A stretch of DNA of 64,000 nucleotides from Oscillospiraceae bacterium. Lineage in GTDB: Bacteria > Bacillota > Clostridia > Oscillospirales > Acutalibacteraceae. How positions within the stretch are numbered: position 1 is the stretch's first letter; the number at the start of each line of letters is the position of its first letter. Position numbers and translations under genes: made by a program. The stretch covers positions 1-64,000 of the forward strand of contig JAQXNV010000040.1 of the NCBI GenBank assembly GCA_029098185.1. The letters are read 5' to 3'. Of the stretch, positions 29,088-38,955 are shown piece after piece. The notes beneath the pieces are model-generated. The model worked only from the letters and a program-made list of their open reading frames with translations, searched no databases and had not been told where the DNA came from.

Positions 29088-29822
29088 ATGTCAGGCCATT
29101 CAAAATGGAATAATATTAAACGGAAAAAAGAGAAAACAGACGGCGCCAAGGCAAAGGTCTTTACAAAGATCGGCAGAGAGCTGGCCGTTGCAGTAAAGCA
29201 GGGCGGCGGTCCCGATCCGTCGTCCAACTCCACGCTGAAGGCGCTCATCGCCAAGGCAAAGGCAGCCAATATGCCCAACGACAACATCGACCGCTGCATT
29301 AAAAAGGCTGCCGGTGAGGGTGAGGGCGACAATTACGAAAGCATCGTCTATGAAGGCTATGGCCCTTGCGGCGTGGCGGTCATCGTAGAAGCCCTGACCG
29401 ACAACCGCAACCGGACTGCCGGTGATGTGCGCCATTATTTTGATAAGTTTGGCGGCAACCTGGGCACCAACGGCTGCGTGTCCTTCATGTTCCAGAAGAA
29501 GGGCGTGCTGGTCGTCGAAAAGGAAGGCCGGGACGAGGATCAGGTTATGGAGGATAGTTTGGAAGCAGGCGCATCTGACTTCCAGGCCGACGAAGATGTT
29601 TTTGAGATCTACACTGAGCCGTCCGATTTTAATGGCGTGCTGGAGGATCTTACCGCCAAGGGCTACGACTTTGTTTCCGCCGAGGTGGAGATGGTACCGG
29701 ATACCTATACAGCCATCACCGATGAGGAAGCGGTCGTCAAGATGCAGAAGCTGCTGGATGCCCTGGATGACAATGACGATGTGCAGAACGTGTGGCACAA
29801 CTGGGAGAACGCCGACGAATAA
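29088..29822 (+). CDS. yebC: YebC/PmpR-family transcription/translation regulator
   Basis: [43 protein letters not shown] 29088 with aggggagg upstream. Confidence 0.96.
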   Translation: MSGHSKWNNIKRKKEKTDGAKAKVFTKIGRELAVAVKQGGGPDPSSNSTLKALIAKAKAANMPNDNIDRCIKKAAGEGEGDNYESIVYEGYGPCGVAVIVEALTDNRNRTAGDVRHYFDKFGGNLGTNGCVSFMFQKKGVLVVEKEGRDEDQVMEDSLEAGASDFQADEDVFEIYTEPSDFNGVLEDLTAKGYDFVSAEVEMVPDTYTAITDEEAVVKMQKLLDALDDNDDVQNVWHNWENADE

Positions 29823-29845
29823 GAGGCGTGCGCAAGCGTAGCGAT

Positions 29846-29882
29846 AAAAAACCACCTTTCCAAAACGGGAAGGTGGTTTTTG
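29846..29882 (+). terminator. Rho-independent terminator after yebC
   Basis: aaaaaaccacctttccaaaacgggaaggtggttttt. Confidence 0.9.
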
Positions 29883-29975
29883 CGTAGGCGCTTTAGGTTT
29901 CCGGAATCCTGTCGCCGGCAGTAAAGACGTAGGCGCAGGCGAAAAGGCCTATAGAAAGAACGGAGGGAAAAGAAA

Positions 29976-30863
29976 ATGCGGGTATTACTGATCTATTATA
30001 CCGGGACGTATCACACGAGGTATCTCACAGAGCAGGTAAAGGCACGGTTTGTGGCAAAGGGCTGTTTGGTGGATACTCTTGAGATCACCTGTGATGCTGC
30101 CCCTGTAAAAACAGACGGTTACGACCTCATCGGGTTTTCCTACCCCATTTATGGGTTCAATTCGCCCCGGCCCTTCAATCGTTATGTAAAAACATTGACG
30201 TTTCACAAAGGGCAGCGGTATTTTATTTACAAAAACAGCGGGGAAGTCCTCGCCATAAACAATGCCTCCAGCCGGTGGCTGATCCGCTATCTGCATCGCT
30301 TTGCCATGGAACTGCAGGGAGAGTATCATTTTGTCATGCCTTACAATATTCACTTTCCCTATGCGCGGGACTTTGTCCGACAGATCCTGCACTACGACCA
30401 AAAGCTCCTGGATATTTTATTCTATGATCTCGCGCACGGCACAGGAAAAGCCATTCCCAGCCGCTGGTATTACGATCTGGCCGCCTTTTTTGTGTCCATC
30501 CAGAAGATCGGCGGCGATCTGAATTCCTTTTTCTACCGGGTGGATGAGACAAAATGCACCCACTGCGGCAAATGCGTCCGGGACTGCCCGGAGCGGAACA
30601 TCTACGAGAAAAACGACCGCCTGCGCTTTCACCATCACTGTGATATGTGTATGCGCTGTTCGTTTCACTGTCCGCAAAACGCCATCCACATCGGCTTTCT
30701 GGAACCCTGGAAAGTCAACGGCGCTTATCCTTTCCGAGAGCTGGAAGCGGATCAAAGTCCCCTGACACCGTATATCACCAAGGACAGTAAGGGCTTTTAC
30801 AAATGCTTTATCGCCTATTTTGAGCAGATCGACCGGGAGCATAAACGGTTGTTTCGAGAATAG
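29976..30863 (+). CDS. EFR1-like flavodoxin-fold plus 2[4Fe-4S] ferredoxin protein
   Basis: IYYTGTYHTRYLTEQV flavodoxin start; CTHCGKCVRDCP and CDMCMRCSFHCP. Confidence 0.88.
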   Translation: MRVLLIYYTGTYHTRYLTEQVKARFVAKGCLVDTLEITCDAAPVKTDGYDLIGFSYPIYGFNSPRPFNRYVKTLTFHKGQRYFIYKNSGEVLAINNASSRWLIRYLHRFAMELQGEYHFVMPYNIHFPYARDFVRQILHYDQKLLDILFYDLAHGTGKAIPSRWYYDLAAFFVSIQKIGGDLNSFFYRVDETKCTHCGKCVRDCPERNIYEKNDRLRFHHHCDMCMRCSFHCPQNAIHIGFLEPWKVNGAYPFRELEADQSPLTPYITKDSKGFYKCFIAYFEQIDREHKRLFRE

Positions 30864-30932
30864 CGATCCTCTCTTTTGATAGCGGAGGGAATGAGGGAAT
30901 AAAGGATCATTTCATCGCTTTTCTCCACTAAA

Positions 30933-30966
30933 CAAAAAGCCATCCCCAGCGGGATGGCTTTTGCGC
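30933..30966 (-). terminator. Terminator at end of the ACP operon (bidirectional-like)
   Basis: aaaaagccatccccagcgggatggctttt. Confidence 0.8.
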
Positions 30967-30973
30967 TTTTCGG

Positions 30974-31219
30974 TTATCTTTTTGCCCGGGCGGCAACGAT
31001 GTTTGCCATTTCTCCCACGTTTTTCATGGAGGAGATCTCGCCCATCTTGAACTTCATGCCAAACTCTTTCTCTACAGCAGAGATCAGCGTGATGTGCTCC
31101 AGGCTGTCCCAATCCTCGATGTCGTCAGCCGTCGTATTTGGCGTCACACGAATGGTGTCATCGTCAAATACATCGCGGAATACCTTGTTCAGTCGCGTAA
31201 AAATTTCATTGGTTGTCAT
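30974..31219 (-). CDS. Acyl carrier protein
   Basis: MTTNEIFTRLNKVFRDVFDDDTIRVTPNTTADDIEDWDSLEHITLISAVEKEFGMKF (DSL phosphopantetheine site). Confidence 0.92.
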   Translation of the reverse strand: MTTNEIFTRLNKVFRDVFDDDTIRVTPNTTADDIEDWDSLEHITLISAVEKEFGMKFKMGEISSMKNVGEMANIVAARAKR

Positions 31220-31232
31220 ACTTGTCCACTCC

Positions 31233-33011
31233 TTAGTCGTTGATCTGGATATAACGGTTTTGATTTTCATAGCCGGCTACCGGCAGCTCCCACACCGTGT
31301 TGCCCGCTTCGTCCTCGCTGACTTTTGTAAAGCCAAAGGTGCCGTACAGCGTTTTCACCATGCCGTTCTTCTTTGTGGGATAATAGTAGCCCCGGATGGT
31401 CTCGATCTGTGCTTCCCGACACCGCTGCACCAGCTTGTCCAGCATGGCCTGCTCCATGTCCCGCTTCAGGACGCGGCAGCTCATGAGCCACAAATCTATG
31501 TGGAGCGTTTTGCCGTCCTTTTTGCCGATGACTACCGATACCACGCCGTTGTCGCCAAATTTGTCCACCAGCTTGCCGTACAGCCGGATGTAGTCGGGAC
31601 TGTGCCATACTGCTTCCATCTCAGCCGGGGTGTACCGCCGGGTGGTGAGATTAAACTGGTTGCTCTTGTTGGTGAGCTGGGTGATGCGGGCAAGATAAAC
31701 GGGGATGAAATCCTCAATGGTCGCCACCATCTGGAGGCTCTTTAAATAGTCGCCGTAGTCGGCAAAGGTGGCCTGAGCGGCACTGCGCAGAGCGTTTTCC
31801 TTATACATCTCGTTGCGCTTGAGATCATCCTCACTAAAGCTGGTCACCTCAAAGAAGCCGCTCCGGTCTAATGTGGTGATGTAGTTCTCCACACCCTCCA
31901 TAGGCGGCGTCTGCACATCGGGAAGCTGGGATGACACAATGGCCCGTTCTGCTGGGTTGTCGTCTACAAAGACGATGGAATCCGGCAGGATATTCAGTTC
32001 TGCTGCGGTCTCGGCGATGTTCCGGTCCTTATTTTCCCAGTTGGCCTTGATGACGAGGAAATCATCAGGCCGCAGAACGCCCTCGGGATGATTGAGGCCG
32101 TCGATAGCGTTTTCGTGGTCGTTTTTGGAGCAGACCGTCAGCAGGATGCCCAGAGATTTCAGCTTTTTCAAATACTGCTGGAACTCGTAATAGGACTGGG
32201 ACACGCCGGTCTCCTGACCGATCTCGATACCATCCACGCCGTCATCGCCGACAACGCCGCCCCACAGCGTGTTGTCCAGATCCAGGGCCAGAGCTTTCTT
32301 GTTCTTGCCGAAAATGGATTTGATGATGTTGGACAACGAAAAGGCGAAGCTGGGGATGGCGTCAAGGCACAGAGCGTACTTATACATATTCCAGAAAAGG
32401 GGATTGGACCACGCCTTGAGACCGTAGTCGGCAGAGAGATAATCGATGTCGTGAATGTGGAAGTTATCGGTTTTGGCGGCATAATCGTAGAAGCCATCGT
32501 TTAAGCGGTGGATGAAGTTGGTCACGCCACGATAGTCACAGCAGTCCCGGTTACCCATGAGCCGGTAAAAGGGCAGCTCAAAATTGTTCTGGATGATGGG
32601 ACAGTGGAATTTTTCCCGCAGAGACTGCCAGATAGCTTCAAACCGGCGCAGCTCCGACTGGAGCTTTTCCTCCACCATTTCTTTGGTGTCGGTCATCTCC
32701 GGCAGGACACGGATGTTTCGGTTGGTGGTGTGCAGGAAGATCACATCGGGCTGAAATTCCAGCAGTTCCTGGGGTGGGAACATGGCGTCCTGCTCGTATT
32801 GGGCATACTCGGATTCATAAAATTCCGGCTCGATCTTCTGGTCCAGCAAAAACAGCTCCAGCACTTTCACGATGTCGCTGGTGGTAGAGCCGCCCAGCAC
32901 GGCGATCTTTTTGTGGATGCGGGAACTGCCGTCGCTGAGGAGGGCTTTGCGCAAAGACTTGCGCTTTTTTAAGATGTAAGCGCTGTCAAAGGGGTAAGTC
33001 AGTTCTTTCAT
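31233..33011 (-). CDS. FkbH-like HAD-IIIC protein with GNAT-like C-terminus
   Basis: KALALDLDNTLWGGVVGDDGVDGIEIG, SIVFVDDNPAERAIV; C-terminal GDNGVVSVVIGKKDGKTLHIDLWLMSCRVLKRDMEQAMLD. ATG 33011. Confidence 0.92.
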   Translation of the reverse strand: MKELTYPFDSAYILKKRKSLRKALLSDGSSRIHKKIAVLGGSTTSDIVKVLELFLLDQKIEPEFYESEYAQYEQDAMFPPQELLEFQPDVIFLHTTNRNIRVLPEMTDTKEMVEEKLQSELRRFEAIWQSLREKFHCPIIQNNFELPFYRLMGNRDCCDYRGVTNFIHRLNDGFYDYAAKTDNFHIHDIDYLSADYGLKAWSNPLFWNMYKYALCLDAIPSFAFSLSNIIKSIFGKNKKALALDLDNTLWGGVVGDDGVDGIEIGQETGVSQSYYEFQQYLKKLKSLGILLTVCSKNDHENAIDGLNHPEGVLRPDDFLVIKANWENKDRNIAETAAELNILPDSIVFVDDNPAERAIVSSQLPDVQTPPMEGVENYITTLDRSGFFEVTSFSEDDLKRNEMYKENALRSAAQATFADYGDYLKSLQMVATIEDFIPVYLARITQLTNKSNQFNLTTRRYTPAEMEAVWHSPDYIRLYGKLVDKFGDNGVVSVVIGKKDGKTLHIDLWLMSCRVLKRDMEQAMLDKLVQRCREAQIETIRGYYYPTKKNGMVKTLYGTFGFTKVSEDEAGNTVWELPVAGYENQNRYIQIND

Positions 33012-33039
33012 ACTTGTTCCTTCCTTTGGATCACACCGG

Positions 33040-34443
33040 TCAGTCGGTGGCGTCATCGGTGATGGCTTCGCCGCTGTTCTGGGTGATTAAATTGTCGATA
33101 TTTTTGGCGTTTTCGCCAACGGCGGAATAGGACGCCATGGTAAACAGTACGTCGGTGATGTCCATACGGTCGATAAAGTCTACTAAATTGCACTCAAAGT
33201 AGCGCATATCAATGACATAGATCTCTGCAAAAGAGCTGGTGTAGAAGGGAATCTCCGCATTGCCGTAGCTGTCCTTGATGACCAGCAGTTTGCGGCCGTT
33301 GTTCACATTGGTCTTGATCTTGGCGCATTGCTCGTCGCCGCCCAAAAAGCGCAGATAGGAGTTGGTCGTGTCAACCTCTACCAGCAGTTCCCCCTTTTCC
33401 TGGAAGTGGAAACCGGTGTCATAATAATAGGTGGAATAGCTGGCCTTTGGCTCGTAATAGGTGAAGGTCTCCGGGTCGTTAAGGAGCCGGGAATCACTGG
33501 AGAAGGCGTACAGCGTGCCCACAAAGCCTTCTGTTTCCTTTTTGGTGTAGTCCTTGTCCAGGTCGGCAAAGGGTACTCCGGCGGCCTCAGCGAAGGTCCG
33601 GGCGGCATAGTATGCGCCCAATGGCTGCCAGTGGTGGTCGGTGCGGCAGTAGATGTCCTCCTCGGTGTGCTTCTGCATAGCGCTGAGGCAATCGACAGAG
33701 GTGATGCCATCCTTTAACCGGCCGGCGATAGACGCAAAGCAGTCAGCCTGGCTGGAATTATACTGGGAGAAGTTGGACGGCGTGTAGAATTCGCTGGCCA
33801 TCGGCGCGATCATGGAGTAGATCTTCACCTTGCTGTCCACCTTGTCCCGCAGCTTGTTGAGGGCATTGACGTAGTTGTTGCCGGTGCCGCCGCCAAACAG
33901 TTCCAGTCCACGCCAGTGGCCGTCCAGGTTGACGATGAGCATCCCGTTTTCCGGGCTGATCTCGCCGTCGGCCGTCTCCTTGGTAAAGTCGGTCTGATCC
34001 GGTTCCTGTTCGGCAATAGTTACAGAGGAAGTTTGTTCCGAAGAAACAGCGTCGCCCTCACTGGAGATAGGATCGTTGTTGACCGTCTTGACGGGCGTAC
34101 CGATGATAACGGCCTGGTTGTTGGACTGGATGCCGAACAGTCCCTTGAGATTATTGCTCATATTTTTAAAGTTATCCCGATAGGGGACCGTATCGTCGTA
34201 AAACGTAGCGATGTCAGCGGTAAACTCACCGGAAAAATAGGTCTGGAACGAAAAGGCAGGGAATTTTGCCAGCTCCCGCTTTTCGATGTCCGACTTTGTG
34301 GAGCGGGGGAACACGATGAGGAAAATGGCGATGCCGAAGAACAACAGCAATAAGATGCCCACGCCGACAAGGGAGGCACGGTATTCGACAAGGCGGCGAG
34401 AGGGCCGTTTTTGGTTGGAGTTTTGGGGATGGTTGTTTGTCAT
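33040..34443 (-). CDS. DHHW-motif membrane-anchored protein (AlgX/AlgJ/DltD-like SGNH fold)
   Basis: N-terminal TM; EEDIYCRTDHHWQPLGAYYAARTFAEAAG; LLVIKDSYGNAEIPFY. Confidence 0.88.
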   Translation of the reverse strand: MTNNHPQNSNQKRPSRRLVEYRASLVGVGILLLLFFGIAIFLIVFPRSTKSDIEKRELAKFPAFSFQTYFSGEFTADIATFYDDTVPYRDNFKNMSNNLKGLFGIQSNNQAVIIGTPVKTVNNDPISSEGDAVSSEQTSSVTIAEQEPDQTDFTKETADGEISPENGMLIVNLDGHWRGLELFGGGTGNNYVNALNKLRDKVDSKVKIYSMIAPMASEFYTPSNFSQYNSSQADCFASIAGRLKDGITSVDCLSAMQKHTEEDIYCRTDHHWQPLGAYYAARTFAEAAGVPFADLDKDYTKKETEGFVGTLYAFSSDSRLLNDPETFTYYEPKASYSTYYYDTGFHFQEKGELLVEVDTTNSYLRFLGGDEQCAKIKTNVNNGRKLLVIKDSYGNAEIPFYTSSFAEIYVIDMRYFECNLVDFIDRMDITDVLFTMASYSAVGENAKNIDNLITQNSGEAITDDATD

Positions 34444-34471
34444 AGCACAGTCCTTTCAAAAGGGGAGGTTG

Positions 34472-35893
34472 TCAGAACCGCCAATAGAGGAAGGGGTTGT
34501 TGGTGTTGTCCACCAGCATGACGCTGACGGCGATGAGCAGTGCGGCGCAGCAGACCACCGAGCCGATGCGGCCGATGGTGTAGATGGTGTTGGAGCGGGC
34601 TTCCAGCAGATGCTTTTTGATCCATGGCAGGATGGGGAAGCAGGCGATAACGGCGATGGCGATGAGGAAGCAGTTGTTGGTAAAGGACAGCCAGGTCAGG
34701 TTGTCCACCAGGCCGCTGCCGTTTGTCAGCATACTGATGCCGGAGATGTTGAGGAAGAATTGGCCAAGCTGCCCCAGATCCTCGAAATAGAAGATGCCAA
34801 AGCCGATGATGATGACCAGCTTACTGTAGATATGTTTCCACCAGAGGGGCCATTTTTTGATGCGTTTTTTGCCCAGCTTCTGCTCAAAGAAGATGAACAG
34901 GCCGAAGTATAATCCCCAGAAGATAAAGTTCCAGGAAGCGCCGTGCCACATACCGGTGCAGAACCAGACGAGGAATAGGCTGACGTACTTGCGGTTTTTG
35001 CCGAAGATGGGCACATATAATAGGTAATCCCGGAAGAAAGAGCCGAGAGAGATGTGCCAGCGCTGCCAGAATTCGGAGATGGTCTTGCACATAAAGGGAT
35101 GGCGGAAGTTCTCGTCGAAGTGAAAGCCGAACATTCTGCCCAGACCGATAGCAATATCGGAGTAGCCGCTAAAGTCGAAATAGACGTACATGGAATAAAG
35201 GATGACCGTGTACCAGGTGCCGAGAGTAGATAGCCCGGCGATGTCCTGACCGAAGAAGGTATCGACGATGGCGTAGAGACTGTTGGCCAGCAGGACTTTT
35301 TTGGCAAGGCCCACAATGACCCGCAGGGCGCCGTCGCACAGATCCACAATAGAGACATGGCGGTTAGAGATCTCATTTGCCACCACGCTGTAGCGGACGA
35401 TCGGTCCGGCAATGAGCTGGGGAAAGAGGGAGAGGTAGAGCAGGAACTTGGAAAAATCCTTTTGGGGCTCGACGGTTTCCCAGTAGCAGTCCAGCACATA
35501 GGAGATGGCCTGGAAGGTAAAGAAGCTGATACCCAGGGGCAGACGGATCTGGGGCACCGGTACCGAAAGGCCGGTGATGCCGTTAAAGGTCTCAACGAAG
35601 AAGCCGGTGTATTTAAAGGTGAGGAGCAGGGCAATATCAATACAGATGCCCAGTGCCACAAAGAGCTTTGCTTTGGATCTTCCCCGATATTGGCCGATCA
35701 TCCTGCCGATGAACCAGTTAAAGGCGGCGCTGAAAACGAGCAAAAGGATCCAAAGGGGTTCGCCCCAGGCGTAGAAAATCAAAGAAAAAACAATGAGGAC
35801 TTTATTTTTCGTTTCCACCTTCTTGGCGATGAAGTAAAACAGCAGACAGAGAGGGAGAAAGAAAAACAGAAAAAATAGATCGGCAAAAACCAT
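34472..35893 (-). CDS. MBOAT-family O-acyltransferase (DltB/AlgI-like)
   Basis: Multi-TM; FWQRWHISLGSFFRDYLLYVPIFG; TGMWHGASWNFIFWGLYFGLFI (MBOAT His). ATG 35893. Confidence 0.94.
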   Translation of the reverse strand: MVFADLFFLFFFLPLCLLFYFIAKKVETKNKVLIVFSLIFYAWGEPLWILLLVFSAAFNWFIGRMIGQYRGRSKAKLFVALGICIDIALLLTFKYTGFFVETFNGITGLSVPVPQIRLPLGISFFTFQAISYVLDCYWETVEPQKDFSKFLLYLSLFPQLIAGPIVRYSVVANEISNRHVSIVDLCDGALRVIVGLAKKVLLANSLYAIVDTFFGQDIAGLSTLGTWYTVILYSMYVYFDFSGYSDIAIGLGRMFGFHFDENFRHPFMCKTISEFWQRWHISLGSFFRDYLLYVPIFGKNRKYVSLFLVWFCTGMWHGASWNFIFWGLYFGLFIFFEQKLGKKRIKKWPLWWKHIYSKLVIIIGFGIFYFEDLGQLGQFFLNISGISMLTNGSGLVDNLTWLSFTNNCFLIAIAVIACFPILPWIKKHLLEARSNTIYTIGRIGSVVCCAALLIAVSVMLVDNTNNPFLYWRF

Positions 35894-36529
35894 GGGCGAA
35901 ACTCCTTCACTTGATGTGGTGCCGGTTCGGGATGGTTTCCAGAAAACGGCATAATCTTTTATTAGTATAGCATATTGGTAGTTTATTTGGAAAGTGGTTT
36001 CTGGAATTTTCATTGGACGAGCCATGAGAAAAATCGGTGAAAAATGGATTGAAATCTAGTGATTTTGAACGGTTTACCAGAGTGTGGTCAGGAGAGGATC
36101 TGTTTTCCCAGCCCTTTTTGTCAGGATGTCAAAAAAACGGGGATATTGAACAGAAGAGGGTAAGTCCCTTTCCCGCAAAGCGTTCTGTTCCCCCAAAAGG
36201 GAAGCTGAGAATAGATCGGACACGACGCTTTTCCTTTATATCATCGATGGATAATCTCAAAAAGGATCTATGCGCCATAGACACGGCCTTTGGGATGGGT
36301 AGACAAATCACCCCAAATTGTGGTATACTGACACAGAAGAACGGGGGATGGCACGGCGTGGCCGCTCCCGGCCAGCATCCGTCCCCGCTCCCAACCGGTG
36401 AAAATTTAGTAATAATGGTTACAGGATTTCTTTTTGCATTTCCAGCGGGGGTATGGTACGATTACAATGTATCATCGGACCGTGACAGCGTTTTTTCTGC
36501 CATGGACAAGAGAGGAGTTCGTGCGTTTT

Positions 36530-37438
36530 ATGCAAACGGGTCAAAATCCACAATATCCCAACGAAAACCGAAAAAAACGAAACCGCTTCAACCTGATCTT
36601 TACTGTCGTCGTCATCGCAGCGGTGGCTGTGGCGGCATCGGCTATTTTGGTCACCATGGCGCTGGTCAACCGGCCGTCGTCACAGCCTCAGTCTGCAGGA
36701 AGCCCGTCGTCATCGCTTTTGCCTGGGGATGCCGCTTCCGGGGAGACAAGCTCTCTGGTACGGCCGGAGGATTGGCTGCTTGCGTCGTCGGAAACATCCG
36801 GGACGCCGTCAGAGATCGAGCTGTCCGGCACCAACGACCCGATCCCCCAGTCCAGCGATCCGCTGCTGGTCATCGTCAACAATACGACGCCGCTGCCTTC
36901 TGGTTTTGCGCCCAATCTTGCAAAGCTGGACGACGTAAAGGTAGATAAGCGGCTGGTCAGCGCCTTTGAGGATCTTTATGAAGCCGGCGCCAAGGCAAAG
37001 CATTATTACTGGGTCACCTACGGCTACCGCACAGAAAAACAGCAGAACACCATCTACCAGAACAATATCAAGCGTCTGATGGAGGAGTCGAACATGACAA
37101 AGGCCGAGGCCACCGAGGAAGCCGATAAGACGATCCAAAAGGGTGGGGCCAGCGAATACATCACAGGCTTATCCATTGGCGTCAACACCGGAGACGACGC
37201 TTTCGGTGAGACCAGCGATTATCAGTGGCTGGTGTCCCACTGCGCCGATTACGGCTTTATCCTGCGGTATCCGGCAGACAAGGAGGACGTCACCGGCGTC
37301 AAGTTCCAGCCGTGGCGCTTCCGCTATGTGGGGAAGGCACACGCCAAGAAGATGCAGGAAATGAACCTGTGTCTGGAGGAATACGTCGTGTATCTCAACA
37401 GACAGACTGCGTCATCGGAAACCAGCGCCCAGTCTTGA
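36530..37438 (+). CDS. Membrane-anchored VanY/D,D-carboxypeptidase-like protein lacking metal-ligand motifs
   Basis: TM anchor; YYWVTYGYRTEKQQNTIYQNNI...ASEYITGLSIGVNTGDDAF...WLVSHCADYGFILRYPADKEDVTGVKFQPWRFRYVGKAHAKKM. ATG 36530 chosen by RBS. Confidence 0.8.
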   Translation: MQTGQNPQYPNENRKKRNRFNLIFTVVVIAAVAVAASAILVTMALVNRPSSQPQSAGSPSSSLLPGDAASGETSSLVRPEDWLLASSETSGTPSEIELSGTNDPIPQSSDPLLVIVNNTTPLPSGFAPNLAKLDDVKVDKRLVSAFEDLYEAGAKAKHYYWVTYGYRTEKQQNTIYQNNIKRLMEESNMTKAEATEEADKTIQKGGASEYITGLSIGVNTGDDAFGETSDYQWLVSHCADYGFILRYPADKEDVTGVKFQPWRFRYVGKAHAKKMQEMNLCLEEYVVYLNRQTASSETSAQS

Positions 37439-37474
37439 CCGGGCAATTCTGAAAAGATAGAGTGAGGAATGAAC

Positions 37475-38929
37475 ATGGCAACAACAGTACGAACAAGATT
37501 TGCGCCCAGTCCCACCGGCTTTATGCACGTGGGCAATCTGCGCACCGCATTATACGAATATCTTATCGCCAAATCCCAGGGCGGCCAATTTGTCCTGCGC
37601 ATCGAGGACACTGACCGGGAACGACTGGTAGAGGGCGCTGTAGATGTCATCTACAATACGCTGGAACAAGTGGGCTTGCGCCACGACGAAGGCCCGGACA
37701 TCGGCGGCCCCTACGGCCCTTATGTCCAGAGCGAGCGGATGGACCTTTACCGTCCCTACGCCGAGCAGCTTGTCAAAGAGGGCAAGGCTTACTATTGCTT
37801 CTGTGATAAGGAGCGGCTGGAATCCCTTCATCAGGAAGGCGAGTTCGGCGGCTATGACCGCCATTGCCGCGACTTGCCGCAGGAGGAAGTAGAGCGGCTG
37901 CTGTCGGAGGGTAAGCCCTATGTCATCCGCCAAAAGATGCCGACAGAAGGTTCCACCACCTTTGTAGACGCCGTTTACGGGGAGATCACCATTGAAAACA
38001 GCGAGCTGGAGGATCAGATTCTGCTGAAGTCCGACGGCTATCCCACCTACAACTTTGCCAACGTCATCGACGACCACCTGATGTACATCACCCATGTGGT
38101 GCGGGGCTGCGAGTATCTCACCTCCACGCCGAAATACAATCTGCTCTATGAGGCCTTTGGCTGGGAGGTGCCTACCTACATCCACCTGCCGCTGATCATG
38201 GGCAAGGACGAGGACGGCAACGTTTCTAAGCTCTCTAAGCGCCACGGCGCCACCGGCTTTGACGATCTGGTGCAGGAGGGGTATCTGCCGGAGGTCATCA
38301 CCAATTACATTGCCCTGCTGGGCTGGTGCCCTAAGGACAATCGGGAGATGTTCACCCTGGAGGAGCTGTGTGAGAACTTCTCTATTGACGGCATCAGCAA
38401 GTCGCCGTCGGTCTTTGACTACGATAAGCTGACCTGGTTTAACGGCGAATATCTCCGGGCGATGACGCCGGAGGAATTTACCGCTAGAGCCATGCCTTAT
38501 TACCGGGAGATCTTCGGGGAGCGGGACCCGGATTGGAACGTGCTTACCGGCGTGCTCCAGCCCCGCGTCACAAAGCTCAAGGAGATCCCGGAATTGATCG
38601 GGTTTTTCAAAGCGCTGCCGGACTATGAAACGGATCTGTTTGTGAACAAAAAGAGCAAGACTAATCTGGAAAATTCCCCGGCCATGCTGGAAGCGGCAAT
38701 CACCGCCCTGGAGGGCTGCGATAGCTGGACAGTAGAGACTGTCCACGATACCTTGATGGATTTGGCCCAGAGCCTAGCGGTAAAGAACGGCACACTGCTG
38801 TGGCCGGTACGCATTGCCGCCGCCGGACAAAAGGTAACGCCGGGCGGCGCCATTGAGATTTTGGTGCTGCTGGGCAGAGAAGAGGCGCTGCGCCGTCTGC
38901 GTCTTGGTCTGCAAAAGCTGACTGCATAA
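37475..38929 (+). CDS. gltX: Glutamyl-tRNA synthetase
   Basis: [40 protein letters not shown]. The ORF track starts at 37469; a second in-frame ATG lies at 37475. Confidence 0.96.
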   Translation: MATTVRTRFAPSPTGFMHVGNLRTALYEYLIAKSQGGQFVLRIEDTDRERLVEGAVDVIYNTLEQVGLRHDEGPDIGGPYGPYVQSERMDLYRPYAEQLVKEGKAYYCFCDKERLESLHQEGEFGGYDRHCRDLPQEEVERLLSEGKPYVIRQKMPTEGSTTFVDAVYGEITIENSELEDQILLKSDGYPTYNFANVIDDHLMYITHVVRGCEYLTSTPKYNLLYEAFGWEVPTYIHLPLIMGKDEDGNVSKLSKRHGATGFDDLVQEGYLPEVITNYIALLGWCPKDNREMFTLEELCENFSIDGISKSPSVFDYDKLTWFNGEYLRAMTPEEFTARAMPYYREIFGERDPDWNVLTGVLQPRVTKLKEIPELIGFFKALPDYETDLFVNKKSKTNLENSPAMLEAAITALEGCDSWTVETVHDTLMDLAQSLAVKNGTLLWPVRIAAAGQKVTPGGAIEILVLLGREEALRRLRLGLQKLTA

Positions 38930-38955
38930 TGAAATCGAAAGCGAGTAAGGAACGT

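Noticed and set aside
37550-38746. 398-aa antisense ORF across gltX
   Set aside because: Same reason: shadow ORF with no family signature or separate RBS context.
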